This document shows, in pieces, positions 16,784-25,255 of a stretch of DNA of 64,000 nt. Position numbers and translations under genes: made by a program. The stretch comes from Citrobacter sp. Marseille-Q6884 (GTDB taxonomy: Bacteria; Pseudomonadota; Gammaproteobacteria; Enterobacterales; Enterobacteriaceae). The first letter of the stretch is position 1, and each line of letters begins with the position of its first letter. The notes under the pieces were generated by a model that saw only the letters and a list, made by a program, of their open reading frames with translations, was not told the origin of the DNA and did not search any database. The stretch is taken from NCBI RefSeq assembly GCF_945906775.1, contig NZ_CAMDRE010000001.1, positions 1,054,001-1,118,000 on the forward strand, written 5' to 3'.

Positions 16784-18472
16784 TTATTCCCCCACCATTT
16801 CTGTATTAGCCGCACCCGGCGGTACCATCGGATACACTTTCTCTTCCGCATCGATGCGCACATGGATCAGCGCCGGTCCAGGACGATTGATGATCGCCTG
16901 CAGCGCGGCCTGCGGGTCCGCTTCGTGGTTTAAATCACAGGTTTCGAGGCCAAAACCCGCAGCAATCTGCATAAAGTTAATCATCCCCGGATAGGTGGCC
17001 GCAAACACCCCCTGCTTGTAGAACAAACTTTGTTGCTGATACACCAGACCCAGCGCTTCGTTATTCATCAGGATGATTTTAATATCCAGCTGGTTCTCGC
17101 TGGCGGTCGCCATTTCCTGAATATTCATCATCAGGCTGCCATCGCCTGAGAAACACAGCACTTTTTTATCCGGGTTCGCCAGCGCAGCGCCAATCGCCGC
17201 AGGCAGGCCAAAGCCCATGGTTCCCAGACCGCCGGAAGTCAACCACTGACGAGGACGGTTCAGCGGATAAGCCTGCGCCGCCCACATCTGATGCTGGCCG
17301 ACGTCGGTGGTGATAATGGCGCTGTCATCCACGCAGGCGGCCACGGCGTTGATCAACCCGTAATGGCTGAGCGGATCGCTTTCCTGTGGAATAGTGCAAG
17401 GGAATTCGCGTTGTAACTCGGCCACCATTTGATGCCACGCTTCCCGCGGCTGCGCGTCAATCAGTGGGATCAGTTGTGCCAGCACCTCATCAACATCGGC
17501 CTGAATCGCCACGTGCGGTTGTTTGATTTTCCCCAGCTCCGCGCGGTCGATATCCACGTGGATAATTTTTGCATTCGGGCAGAACTGTTCGGTTTTACCA
17601 ATCGCCCGGTCATCAAAACGCGCGCCAAGAACGATCAACAAATCGGCTTCTTGCAGAATAAAGTTAGTACTGCGCGCGCCGTGCATCCCCAGCATACCGA
17701 GTGACAGCGGATGTGCTTTTGGCAGCATGCCGAGCGCCATTAACGTCATGGTGGTTGGCAGCGTTGCTTTTTCTGCCAGTTCGCGTACACGCTCAGGCGC
17801 ATTAATCACCCCGCCGCCGAGGTAAAGTACCGGGCGCTGCGCAGCGTTAATCATGGCTGCAGCATCACGAATGCTCTCCTGGCTGAACGCTGGCGACGCC
17901 ATTTTCTGCGCAGCCTCCGGCATCTCTTCAATGTCAAATACGGCGGTTTGAATGTCCTTAGGAATGTCTATCCACACCGGACCTGGACGCCCTGACTGCG
18001 CAATGCGAAAGGCATCGCTCATGACCTGCGGTAATTCATTGATATGACGGACCAGATAGTTGTGCTTAGTGATGGGGATAGAGATGCCGTAGGTGTCCAC
18101 TTCCTGGAAGGCGTCGGTACCGATCATGGAGGCCGGAACCTGCCCGGTGATACACACCAGCGGGATAGAATCCAGGCGCGCATCCGCGATGGCGGTGACC
18201 AGATTCGTCGCGCCTGGTCCGCTACAGGCCATACACACGGCAGGTTTACCGTCGGTTCGTGCCATGCCCTGCGCGATAAACCCTGCGCCCTGCTCGTGGC
18301 GCGCCAGGATATGACGGATTTGCGTGCTTTGGCTTAAGGCGTCGTAGACGGGGAGAATGGAGCCGCCAGGAATACCGGTGACGACCTTGATTCCCTGACG
18401 TTCCAGGAAATGAACGATAAATTCTGCGCCCGTAAAGCGGGTACGCTTGGATGTTGTGCCCGAACTTGCCAT
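16784..18472 (-). CDS. ilvB: IlvB, catalytic subunit of acetohydroxyacid synthase I
   Basis: A 562-residue thiamine-diphosphate enzyme condensing pyruvate with pyruvate or 2-oxobutyrate, the first common step of branched-chain amino acid synthesis. Visible: the catalytic Glu60 in RHEQGAGF, the TPP/Mg motif GDGSLMMN...MNNEALG near residues 440-470, and the central FAD-binding-like domain. It is preceded by the ivbL leader peptide and an attenuator, so it is controlled by valine and leucine supply, and probably by CRP. Confidence 0.97.
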   Translation of the reverse strand: MASSGTTSKRTRFTGAEFIVHFLERQGIKVVTGIPGGSILPVYDALSQSTQIRHILARHEQGAGFIAQGMARTDGKPAVCMACSGPGATNLVTAIADARLDSIPLVCITGQVPASMIGTDAFQEVDTYGISIPITKHNYLVRHINELPQVMSDAFRIAQSGRPGPVWIDIPKDIQTAVFDIEEMPEAAQKMASPAFSQESIRDAAAMINAAQRPVLYLGGGVINAPERVRELAEKATLPTTMTLMALGMLPKAHPLSLGMLGMHGARSTNFILQEADLLIVLGARFDDRAIGKTEQFCPNAKIIHVDIDRAELGKIKQPHVAIQADVDEVLAQLIPLIDAQPREAWHQMVAELQREFPCTIPQESDPLSHYGLINAVAACVDDSAIITTDVGQHQMWAAQAYPLNRPRQWLTSGGLGTMGFGLPAAIGAALANPDKKVLCFSGDGSLMMNIQEMATASENQLDIKIILMNNEALGLVYQQQSLFYKQGVFAATYPGMINFMQIAAGFGLETCDLNHEADPQAALQAIINRPGPALIHVRIDAEEKVYPMVPPGAANTEMVGE

Positions 18473-18541
18473 GCTCCAGTCCTTTTATTCTGGGCCGACT
18501 TTACGCGTTGTACTTCACGTATCCGGGAGGGCTTAGAAACT

Positions 18542-18571
18542 AAAAACCCCGCCCGGTTTGCGCCGGCGGGG
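18542..18571 (-). terminator. ilvB attenuator terminator
   Basis: On the minus strand a GC-rich stem with arms CCCCGCC and GGCGGGG-type at 18547-18571 is followed by five U. It lies 28 bases after the ivbL stop and 75 bases before the ilvB start, the classic layout for leader-peptide attenuation. Confidence 0.9.
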
Positions 18572-18598
18572 TTTTGGAATCGTGTGTTGTTCCGGACC

Positions 18599-18697
18599 CT
18601 ACGGCGCATTGCCGACGACCACCACCACACGCACGACAACCGCTGCGCGAGATGGCGCAGTTTTTAGTAGGGTCGCAGTCAGCATGGAAGGGTTCAT
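18599..18697 (-). CDS. ivbL: IvbL, ilvB operon leader peptide
   Basis: A 32-residue leader peptide too short for ordinary gene calls. It begins MNPSMLTATLLKTAPS and continues AAVVVRVVVVVGNAP, with eight valines and three leucines as control codons. Ribosome stalling at the valine run when valyl-tRNA is short lets transcription pass the downstream attenuator. It has the same length as E. coli IvbL and an identical VVVRVVVVVGNAP end. Start ATG at 18697. Confidence 0.95.
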   Translation of the reverse strand: MNPSMLTATLLKTAPSRAAVVVRVVVVVGNAP

Positions 18698-18786
18698 TAG
18701 GGACCTGTCTGTTTGTTGATTAACTGGATTTATACAAACACAGGTTTTTCAGCGTGACAATGGAAAAATTTTCATCTGCATAAAAA

Positions 18787-18802
18787 TGCGTCAACGATCA
18801 CA
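18787..18802 (-). promoter_or_regulatory. CRP-like site upstream of ivbL-ilvBN
   Basis: On the minus strand TGTGA-TCGTTG-ACGCA has one perfect CRP half-site and a weaker second half, about 90 bases upstream of the ivbL start. ilvBN of E. coli is activated by CRP, which fits the position. Confidence 0.5.
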
Positions 18803-18827
18803 ATTCGCTGTACGTAATGTAAAAAAC

Positions 18828-18849
18828 AAAAAACCCCGCCGAAGCGAGG
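18828..18849 (-). terminator. Terminator of IstR RNA
   Basis: Stem CCTCGC/GCGGGG with a TTCG tetraloop at 18834-18849, then six U on the minus strand and more after one interruption. It also has a T run on the + strand, so it may act both ways. Confidence 0.85.
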
Positions 18850-18903
18850 TTTTTTTCAGCGCTACGCGGTTGGTGGCCGCCGAACACACTGTGTTATGTC
18901 AAC
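18829..18903 (-). ncRNA. istR: IstR-1, antisense RNA repressing tisB
   Basis: On the minus strand the sequence starts GTTGACATAACACAGTGTG and ends in a terminator CCTCGC-TTCG-GCGGGG plus U run, about 75 bases in all, as E. coli IstR-1. The first 19 bases are complementary to 19133-19151 in the tisAB leader, so pairing would block the ribosome loading site used for TisB. The tisAB promoter lies about 120 bases to the right, divergent. The longer IstR-2 would start further right and share the terminator. Confidence 0.9.
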
Positions 18904-18904
18904 A
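18885..18904. repeat. 20-bp direct repeat shared by istR and the tisB leader
   Basis: CACACTGTGTTATGTCAACA occurs here and again at 19133-19152. The left copy is the 5' end of IstR-1 on the minus strand; the right copy is its target in the tisAB message. The repeat therefore encodes the antisense interaction. Confidence 0.9.
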
Positions 18905-18998
18905 GAAAAAGTATACGCGTTAAGCGAAGAACACGCAATTTCGGCACGAATTTTGATGTTTTTGAGTATGGTTCAGCGAGGTCTGAAAGTCCACATAA

Positions 18999-19018
18999 TA
19001 CTGTTATTTTATACAGTA
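18999..19018. promoter_or_regulatory. LexA box and promoter of tisAB
   Basis: TACTGTTATTTTATACAGTA keeps both CTGT and ACAG half-sites at the standard eight-base spacing and symmetric flanks. A TATAAT hexamer follows at 19025-19030, so LexA would cover the promoter. Expected: tisAB is made only in the SOS response. Confidence 0.92.
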
Positions 19019-19045
19019 TTTATCTATAATGTCTCAGTACGCAAT

Positions 19046-19120
19046 GTGTTATGCGGGGGCCGCATCGTAAACCGGCGCAATAAAGTCCTGGCTGAAACGG
19101 GTGGTGCCGTCAGTGCCTGA
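19046..19120 (+). CDS. tisA: TisA-like leader reading frame
   Basis: A short frame in the tisAB leader encoding GGRIVNRRNKVLAETGGAVSA at its end, resembling the tisA frame of E. coli. No ATG fits close by; the nearest in-frame start is GTG at 19046, giving 24 codons. In E. coli the leader matters for message folding and ribosome standby rather than for a peptide product, so translation here is doubtful. Confidence 0.4.
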   Translation: MLCGGRIVNRRNKVLAETGGAVSA

Positions 19121-19219
19121 ACCCCGTGTGAGCACACTGTGTTATGTCAACAAAGGTGCTGGCAACAGGCAGCGGCAAGGTACGCCAGCACCGTGCTCCT
19201 TGTACCAAAAGGAGAGCGT

Positions 19220-19309
19220 ATGAGCCTCGTGGATATCGCTATTCTTATCCTCAAACTCATTGTTGCAGCACTGCAACTGCTTGATGCCATTCTGAAATAC
19301 ACGAAGTAA
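19220..19309 (+). CDS. tisB: TisB, SOS-induced small membrane toxin
   Basis: A 29-residue amphipathic peptide beginning MSLVDIAILILKLIVAAL, differing from E. coli TisB at only a few residues. It inserts into the inner membrane, lowers the proton-motive force and ATP, and promotes persistence. AAGGAGA precedes the ATG at 19220. Expression is held off by LexA at the promoter and IstR-1 at the message. A GC-rich hairpin follows the stop. Confidence 0.94.
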   Translation: MSLVDIAILILKLIVAALQLLDAILKYTK

Positions 19310-19330
19310 TTCAGATTCAAGTCGCACCTA

Positions 19331-19358
19331 AGAGGAGCGGGCAACCGCTCCTCTTTCA
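19331..19358 (+). terminator. Terminator of tisAB
   Basis: AGAGGAGCGG-GCAA-CCGCTCCTCT followed by a short T-rich stretch, 22 bases after the tisB stop. The U run is weak (TTT). Confidence 0.65.
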
Positions 19359-19428
19359 CCCTCTCCCTGGTGCTTGTGCCGCCTCAATATGTTACGTTTT
19401 TATGACATTCTCATGGAAGAAGACCGCT

Positions 19429-20262
19429 ATGACGCTTTCCGTTTTCTGCATTTTACTGTTTGCTGCACTGCTCCATGCCAGCTGGAATGCCATTGTAAAA
19501 GCGGGAAACGATAAGCTTTACTCGGCCATCAGCGTCAGCGGATCTGCGGCGGTTATGGCGCTGATATGTTTGCCTTTTGCCCCTCATCCATCAGCAGCCA
19601 GCCTGCCCTATTTAGCGGTCTCAACCGTCTTGCAGGTGATTTATACCGTCCTGGTCGCCAAAACCTATCAGGTCTCAGATATGAGTCAGACCTATCCCTT
19701 AATGCGCGGTACGGCTCCGCTGTTGGTGGCGATCATTAGCGTCCTGTTCCTTGGTGATAGCCTGTCACTCATGGCATGGGTGGGGATCGCCACAATATGC
19801 CTGGCCATTCTTGGGATGGCATTTAACGGGCGCAGCCGTTCACAACGGGGGATTGTCCTGGCGTTAATCAATGCCTGCTTTATCGCCGGATATACGCTGG
19901 TCGATGGAACCGGCGTACGGTTATCAGACACCGCGCTGGGCTATACGCTGTGGACATTCTTTTTGAACGGCTCCAGCTTGCTGTGTTGGGCGATGATCGC
20001 CCGACGTCGGGAAGCCTCGCGCTATCTGGCACAGCAGTGGAAAAAGGGGATCTTAGGTGGCATAGGCACCATGGGCTCTTACGGGCTGGCGCTGTGGGCT
20101 ATGACGCAGGCCCCGCTGGCGGTAGTCGCCGCACTGCGTGAAACCTCCATTCTGTTTGGCGCCCTGCTTGCCTGGTTGCTGCTCAAAGAGAAAGTCGCCG
20201 GAATGCGTCTTTTCGCCGCAGGGGGCATTGCCGTCGGGGCGATCCTGCTGCGTTTGTCGTAA
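19429..20262 (+). CDS. EamA-family transporter
   Basis: A 277-residue membrane protein with about ten hydrophobic segments in two EamA halves, for example LFAALLHASWNAIVKAGNDK at the start and the RETSILFGALLAWLLLKEKV motif near the end typical of this family. Substrate unknown. I chose the ATG at 19429, which begins directly with the first membrane segment and has GGAAGAAGA upstream; the ATG at 19402 would add nine residues without a ribosome site. I do not recognise it as a standard neighbour of tisB and emrD in E. coli K-12. Confidence 0.8.
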   Translation: MTLSVFCILLFAALLHASWNAIVKAGNDKLYSAISVSGSAAVMALICLPFAPHPSAASLPYLAVSTVLQVIYTVLVAKTYQVSDMSQTYPLMRGTAPLLVAIISVLFLGDSLSLMAWVGIATICLAILGMAFNGRSRSQRGIVLALINACFIAGYTLVDGTGVRLSDTALGYTLWTFFLNGSSLLCWAMIARRREASRYLAQQWKKGILGGIGTMGSYGLALWAMTQAPLAVVAALRETSILFGALLAWLLLKEKVAGMRLFAAGGIAVGAILLRLS

Positions 20263-20485
20263 TTATTTAGCTGACGGATCGCCTTGCCCGGTCCATTGAC
20301 AGACCCTGATGCAATCCGGCAACATTACTTGCCGCTTTTCGTTTACATTTCCTGCCGTTCCCCTCTCAACCATTGTAGTTATGAATATGGCCTTCTTTTT
20401 TTAATGTGGTAGATTCCACGCGCATTTACGGGAATTCATAGCACCTTATTCTTCTTTTTTCTCTTTTTTAAAAGTAATCAGCGAA

Positions 20486-21670
20486 ATGAAAAGGCATAGA
20501 AGCGTCAATTTGTTGTTGATGTTGGTACTCCTGGTCGCCGTCGGTCAGATGGCACAAACCATTTATATCCCCGCCATTGCCGATATGGCACGTGAACTGA
20601 ACGTTCGCGAAGGGGCGGTACAAAGCGTGATGGCCGCCTATTTGCTGACCTATGGCGTGTCACAGCTGTTTTACGGCCCGCTTTCCGACCGCATTGGCCG
20701 CCGTCCGGTGATCCTGACGGGGATGTCCATTTTTATGCTGGCGACGGTGATTGCCATTACCACCCAAAGCCTGACGGTGCTCATTATCGCCAGCGCAATA
20801 CAGGGTATGGGCACAGGCGTCGGCGGTGTGATGGCGCGTACCTTACCGCGCGATCTGTATGAAGGCACCCAACTGCGTCATGCTAACAGTTTGTTAAATA
20901 TGGGGATCCTGGTCAGCCCACTGTTAGCGCCGCTGATTGGCGGCCTGCTGGATACCGTGTGGAACTGGCGTGCGTGCTTTATTTTCCTGCTCCTTCTGAG
21001 TGCAGGCGTGACCTTTAGTATGGCGCGCTGGATGCCAGAAACGCGCCCGGCAGGCGCCCCGCGTACCTCGCTGGTCACCAGCTATAAGACCCTGTTTGGT
21101 AACGGAGCCTTCACCTGTTACGTCCTGATGCTGATCGGGGGACTGGCGGGCGTTGCCGTCTTCGAAGCCTGCTCCGGCGTCTTGTTGGGTGCGGTGTTGG
21201 GTTTAAGCAGCATGGCGGTCAGTATTCTGTTTATTCTGCCGATCCCGGCCGCATTTTTTGGTGCGTGGTTCGCCGGTCGCCCTAATAAACGCTTCTCAAC
21301 GATGATGTGGCAGTCGGTCATTAGCTGCCTGTCCGCGGGGTTGATGATGTGGATCCCGGGTCTGTTTGACGTGATGAATGTCTGGACGCTGCTCGTCCCC
21401 GCAGCCCTGTTTTTCTTCGGCGCCGGGATGTTGTTCCCACTGGCAACCAGCGGTGCGATGGAGCCTTTCCCGTTCCTGGCCGGGACCGCCGGTGCACTGG
21501 TGGGCGGCTTACAGAACATTGGTTCCGGTGTACTGGCCTGGTTCTCCGCGATGTTGCCGCAGACCGGGCAAGCCAGTCTTGGTCTGCTGATGACCCTTAT
21601 GGGGCTGCTGATTTTGGTGTGCTGGTTACCGCTGGCGTCACGTGTGTCCCATCAGGGGCAGGCGGTTTAA
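20486..21670 (+). CDS. emrD: EmrD, multidrug efflux MFS transporter
   Basis: A 394-residue drug:H+ antiporter with twelve membrane segments, same length as E. coli EmrD. The MFS loop 2-3 motif LFYGPLSDRIGRRPVIL is present, and the RTLPRDLYEGTQLRHANSLLNMG segment is typical. It exports hydrophobic uncouplers and detergents. The start at 20486 has only a weak upstream site. Its 3' end overlaps the convergent glycosidase gene by 74 bases. Confidence 0.95.
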   Translation: MKRHRSVNLLLMLVLLVAVGQMAQTIYIPAIADMARELNVREGAVQSVMAAYLLTYGVSQLFYGPLSDRIGRRPVILTGMSIFMLATVIAITTQSLTVLIIASAIQGMGTGVGGVMARTLPRDLYEGTQLRHANSLLNMGILVSPLLAPLIGGLLDTVWNWRACFIFLLLLSAGVTFSMARWMPETRPAGAPRTSLVTSYKTLFGNGAFTCYVLMLIGGLAGVAVFEACSGVLLGAVLGLSSMAVSILFILPIPAAFFGAWFAGRPNKRFSTMMWQSVISCLSAGLMMWIPGLFDVMNVWTLLVPAALFFFGAGMLFPLATSGAMEPFPFLAGTAGALVGGLQNIGSGVLAWFSAMLPQTGQASLGLLMTLMGLLILVCWLPLASRVSHQGQAV

Positions 21671-22658
21671 GTGCATGATGGCCCGGTTTATCACCGGGCT
21701 TTTCACATTCAGGCGCAATCAGGGTGTTCAGTAGCGATTCCTGCAACGGACGCCATGCCCCTTCCTCACCATCATAAAATTGCATATCCGCATTGATCGC
21801 ATAGGGAATTTTCGCTCTGTTCAGTTCACATGCCATAAATCTGGCGAACGCGACCTGCGAGGATGAAGGCGTATTTTTGATGGTTTCCCCCGGTGACCAG
21901 CCCCCCACCCAACTCACATGACCGGTTTTCTGCTGCCAGTGGAGCGCGGTGTTAATGCGGGCGCGAATCGCCGCCTTTTCAGCCCCCGTCCCCGACGTCC
22001 ACGGATATTTCCCATTATTTTTTAGCGGTCCCCACGGGAAAATATGCCATTCAGCGAGAACGTAATTCTGGCTTTGCGGCGGCAGCTTCAGGCTCGACAA
22101 CTCTTCCGGCGCAGCGCGCAGGCGGGGGGCAACGAAGATCATGCGCTGTGGGTCGATGGCATGGATGGTGCGAATCGTTTTGTCATATACCCGATTCAGC
22201 GACACTTGATTGTGATTGAGCTTCTCGGCTGGTTCATAGATCAGATCAAAGCCCAATAACGGTGAGCGTTGACGAAAGTAATGCGCCACCGCGACCCACC
22301 AGTTAACCACCTCTTTTTCGTTTCCGGCGCTGGGATCTTTTTTATACTCATCCGCCTGATACGCAATAATTGGGATCACGCCATACTGTTCACAGGCTTC
22401 CACCAGTTTACGCAGATGAATCAGCCTGGCTTCGGTTGGCTCTCCTGCAACGCGAATCCGCACATGGGCTAACCCTTTCGCCTTGAAATCCCGCACGACC
22501 AGTGGATCAAACTCGCGGATACCCTGTTCGGTACGTGCCCAATCAACATCCATTCCCACCCCAAGCTGTTGCGCATAGCGCGCAGCCGTTAACGGCGGTT
22601 CAGCTGCACACACGGCGGTGCTGGTCAGCAACAAGAGAGAAATGAGCGGCTTTAACAC
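21597..22658 (-). CDS. Secreted family 5-like glycoside hydrolase
   Basis: A 353-residue protein with a Sec signal peptide (MLKPLISLLLLTSTAVCA) and a (beta/alpha)8-type glycosidase domain. A candidate acid/base is Glu142 in DLIYEPAEKL, which resembles the NEP motif of family 5. The strand where the nucleophile is expected reads HVSWVGGWSPG; the usual Glu of VGEW/F is Gly253, with Glu258 nearby. It may be divergent or inactive, or may bind rather than cut glycans. The C-terminal ~35 residues are Pro- and Thr-rich and overlap emrD. Located between emrD and dsdC; substrate unknown. Confidence 0.75.
   Translation of the reverse strand: MLKPLISLLLLTSTAVCAAEPPLTAARYAQQLGVGMDVDWARTEQGIREFDPLVVRDFKAKGLAHVRIRVAGEPTEARLIHLRKLVEACEQYGVIPIIAYQADEYKKDPSAGNEKEVVNWWVAVAHYFRQRSPLLGFDLIYEPAEKLNHNQVSLNRVYDKTIRTIHAIDPQRMIFVAPRLRAAPEELSSLKLPPQSQNYVLAEWHIFPWGPLKNNGKYPWTSGTGAEKAAIRARINTALHWQQKTGHVSWVGGWSPGETIKNTPSSSQVAFARFMACELNRAKIPYAINADMQFYDGEEGAWRPLQESLLNTLIAPECEKPGDKPGHHALKPPAPDGTHVTPAVTSTPKSAAP
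21681..21703 (+). terminator. Terminator of emrD, inside the opposite gene
   Basis: GCCCGGT-TTATC-ACCGGGC followed by TTTT, ten bases after the emrD stop. The hairpin lies within the C-terminal coding part of the convergent family 5-like gene (21597-22658). Confidence 0.8.
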
Positions 22659-22747
22659 GGTTGTCCTCAGGCATTAACCGGGAGTGATATCACGTATTTA
22701 GCATACTCTCAGGCATCAGGTGTAGCGCGAAAACGTAATAAATATCA

Positions 22748-23671
22748 TCACACCTGCTCTTGCAGCCAGCCAATAAAGGCCTCAATTTTCGGCCACTGCC
22801 GACCCGGCAGCGTGGTGATGTAATAGTGTTGATGGCATTTCACCGCCATATCGCCGAAAGGCGCAACCAGCTCTCCACTGTCGAGGCGCTTTTGAACCAA
22901 CCGTTTTCGCCCCATCGCCACGCCGATGTGATTCATTGCAGCAATGACGGCTAAATCCGAACGATCGAAGCCAATACCCGATGATGTCGGCAAATTCACT
23001 GCAAAATGTTGTGCCCAGCTATGCCATTCATCGGTACCTGAATCGTTGCTCCACGCCTGCCTGTCATGCAACAGCGTACAGTGCGGCAAGTTCATCAGCG
23101 AACCGCTCAGGTCATAGCGACGGGCATATTCAGGGCTGCATACCGGCAGGATCGCTTCATCCATCAGAAAATGGTGTGTCAGTTGTGCTGACGGCGCATC
23201 GTCAAAATAGATAGCCAGATCGATCCCGGCACGTTGCAAATTAACGTTGTCATTTCCGGTCAGTATGGTCAGCGAAATCGACGGATAGCGGCGGGTAAAG
23301 TCACCCAGGGCAGGCACCAGCCAGCACTGGGCGATAGAGGGTCGCGAGTAAACGGTCAACGTCCCGGACAGCTCCTGGTTTTTGATGTCGAGAATTTCCT
23401 GGTTAAGCGTATCCAGCGACGATTTCAGCGCCCAGAACACCCGCTTGCCTTCGTGGGTGAGTTCCACTTTGCGATGTGAACGGACAAATAACTGGATGCC
23501 CAGTTCTTCTTCAAGCTGATTAATCCGATGGCTCACGGCGCTGGGGCTTAACGAAAGCTCATCTGCCGCCAGTGCGAATGACTGATGCCTGGCCGCCACT
23601 TCAAAAGTATAGAGTTTTGATAGCTGCCAGCCATTCAGCAGACGATTTCTGACGTCGCGCAAGGGGTCCAT
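22748..23671 (-). CDS. dsdC: DsdC, LysR-type activator of dsdXA
   Basis: A 307-residue LysR regulator: winged helix at the N-terminus with FALAADELSLSPSAVSHRINQLEEELG at about 28-54, then a periplasmic-binding-like effector domain. It matches E. coli DsdC, which responds to D-serine. The ATG at 23671 follows AGAGGTGA and gives a start comparable to the E. coli protein; the ATG 15 bases upstream is possible. Divergent from dsdX with a 229-base shared region. Confidence 0.94.
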   Translation of the reverse strand: MDPLRDVRNRLLNGWQLSKLYTFEVAARHQSFALAADELSLSPSAVSHRINQLEEELGIQLFVRSHRKVELTHEGKRVFWALKSSLDTLNQEILDIKNQELSGTLTVYSRPSIAQCWLVPALGDFTRRYPSISLTILTGNDNVNLQRAGIDLAIYFDDAPSAQLTHHFLMDEAILPVCSPEYARRYDLSGSLMNLPHCTLLHDRQAWSNDSGTDEWHSWAQHFAVNLPTSSGIGFDRSDLAVIAAMNHIGVAMGRKRLVQKRLDSGELVAPFGDMAVKCHQHYYITTLPGRQWPKIEAFIGWLQEQV

Positions 23672-23900
23672 AGTCACCTCTGTCATCCTGATATCTCTCG
23701 CCGGAGTGTAAAAAAAGTCGTTGTAAAAATCAGCATAAAGATGAATCAGAGTGAACCATATCGCATAATTCAGCCATTATTAGACGTAAATCACCCATTT
23801 GATTCAATCTAGTTCATGTGAAGAGCCAATTTTATCGTTTGTCAGCCCATGCCGTTTTTTTGTCCAATATACTCAGGTTAATCACAGGGCAAGGTGAGAT

Positions 23901-25238
23901 ATGCACTCTCAAATATGGGTTGTGAGCACGCTGCTGATAAGCATCGTGTTGATCGTTTTGACCATCGTGAAGTTTAAATTCCACCCGTTTCTGGCGCTGT
24001 TGTTAGCCAGCTTCTTCGTGGGCACGATGATGGACATGGGCCCGCTGGAGATGGTGAACGCCATTGAGAGTGGTATCGGCGGCACGCTGGGCTTCCTCGC
24101 GGCTGTTATCGGCCTGGGGACCATTCTCGGCAAAATGATGGAAGTTTCCGGCGCGGCGGAACGTATTGGCCTGACGCTGCAGCGCTGCCGCTGGCTTTCT
24201 GCGGACGTCATTATGGTGCTGGTCGGCTTGATTTGCGGGATTACGCTGTTTGTCGAAGTTGGCGTCGTACTGCTGATCCCACTGGCGTTCTCTATCGCCA
24301 AAAAAACCAACACCTCATTACTGAAGCTGGCGATACCGCTGTGTACCGCGCTGATGGCGGTGCACTGCGTCGTTCCGCCACATCCGGCGGCTCTGTTTGT
24401 GGCGAATAAGCTGGGTGCGGATCTGGGTACCGTGATTGTTTACGGTTTACTGGTCGGGCTGATGGCTTCTCTGATCGGTGGACCGCTGTACCTCAAATTC
24501 CTCGGTAACCGTCTGCCGTTTAAACCGGTACCGGCGGAGTTTTCTGACCTTAAGGTTCGCGACGAAAACACGCTGCCTTCACTGGGTGCAACGCTGTTTA
24601 CCGTACTGTTGCCCATTGGCCTGATGCTGGTGAAAACCGTGGCCGAACTGAACATGGCGAAAGGCGGCACGCTGTACACGTTTCTGGAATTTATCGGTAA
24701 TCCGATCACCGCAATGTTTATCGCCGTGTTCGTAGCCTATTACATTCTCGGTCTGCGCCAGCATATCGGTATGGGTGCGCTGCTGACTCACACTGAAAAT
24801 GGCTTTGGCTCAATTGCCAACATTCTGCTGATTATCGGTGCTGGCGGCGCATTCAACGCCATCCTCAAGAGCAGCGGACTGGCGGATATCCTGGCGCAAA
24901 TTCTCTCCAACATGCATATGCACCCCATTCTGCTGGCCTGGCTGGTGGCGCTGATCCTGCACGCGGCGGTAGGGTCTGCCACTGTGGCGATGATGGGGGC
25001 TACCGCGATTGTTGCTCCGATGCTGCCGCTCTATCCTAACGTCAGCCCGGAGATCATTGCCATTGCTATCGGTTCCGGCGCAATTGGCTGCACGATCGTC
25101 ACAGATTCTCTCTTCTGGCTGGTGAAACAGTACTGCGGCGCTACCCTGAATGAGACATTCAAATACTATACGACCGCGACATTTATCGCCTCGGTCATTG
25201 CACTGGCGTGCACATTCCTGCTTTCCTTTATTATCTAA
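23901..25238 (+). CDS. dsdX: DsdX, D-serine permease
   Basis: A 445-residue membrane protein of the gluconate:H+ symporter family with about 12 segments, the same length as E. coli DsdX and strongly alike, for example HCVVPPHPAALFVANKLGAD and the C-terminal DSLFWLVKQYCGATLNETFK. It imports D-serine. GGCAAGGTGAGAT precedes the ATG. dsdA follows after 17 bases. Confidence 0.96.
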   Translation: MHSQIWVVSTLLISIVLIVLTIVKFKFHPFLALLLASFFVGTMMDMGPLEMVNAIESGIGGTLGFLAAVIGLGTILGKMMEVSGAAERIGLTLQRCRWLSADVIMVLVGLICGITLFVEVGVVLLIPLAFSIAKKTNTSLLKLAIPLCTALMAVHCVVPPHPAALFVANKLGADLGTVIVYGLLVGLMASLIGGPLYLKFLGNRLPFKPVPAEFSDLKVRDENTLPSLGATLFTVLLPIGLMLVKTVAELNMAKGGTLYTFLEFIGNPITAMFIAVFVAYYILGLRQHIGMGALLTHTENGFGSIANILLIIGAGGAFNAILKSSGLADILAQILSNMHMHPILLAWLVALILHAAVGSATVAMMGATAIVAPMLPLYPNVSPEIIAIAIGSGAIGCTIVTDSLFWLVKQYCGATLNETFKYYTTATFIASVIALACTFLLSFII

Positions 25239-25255
25239 GCGCAAAGAGACTGACT

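Noticed and set aside
18896..19120. 74-codon frame starting in istR
   Set aside because: It would begin upstream of the tisAB promoter and cross the LexA box. Only its end, the tisA-like part, is kept as a low-confidence feature.
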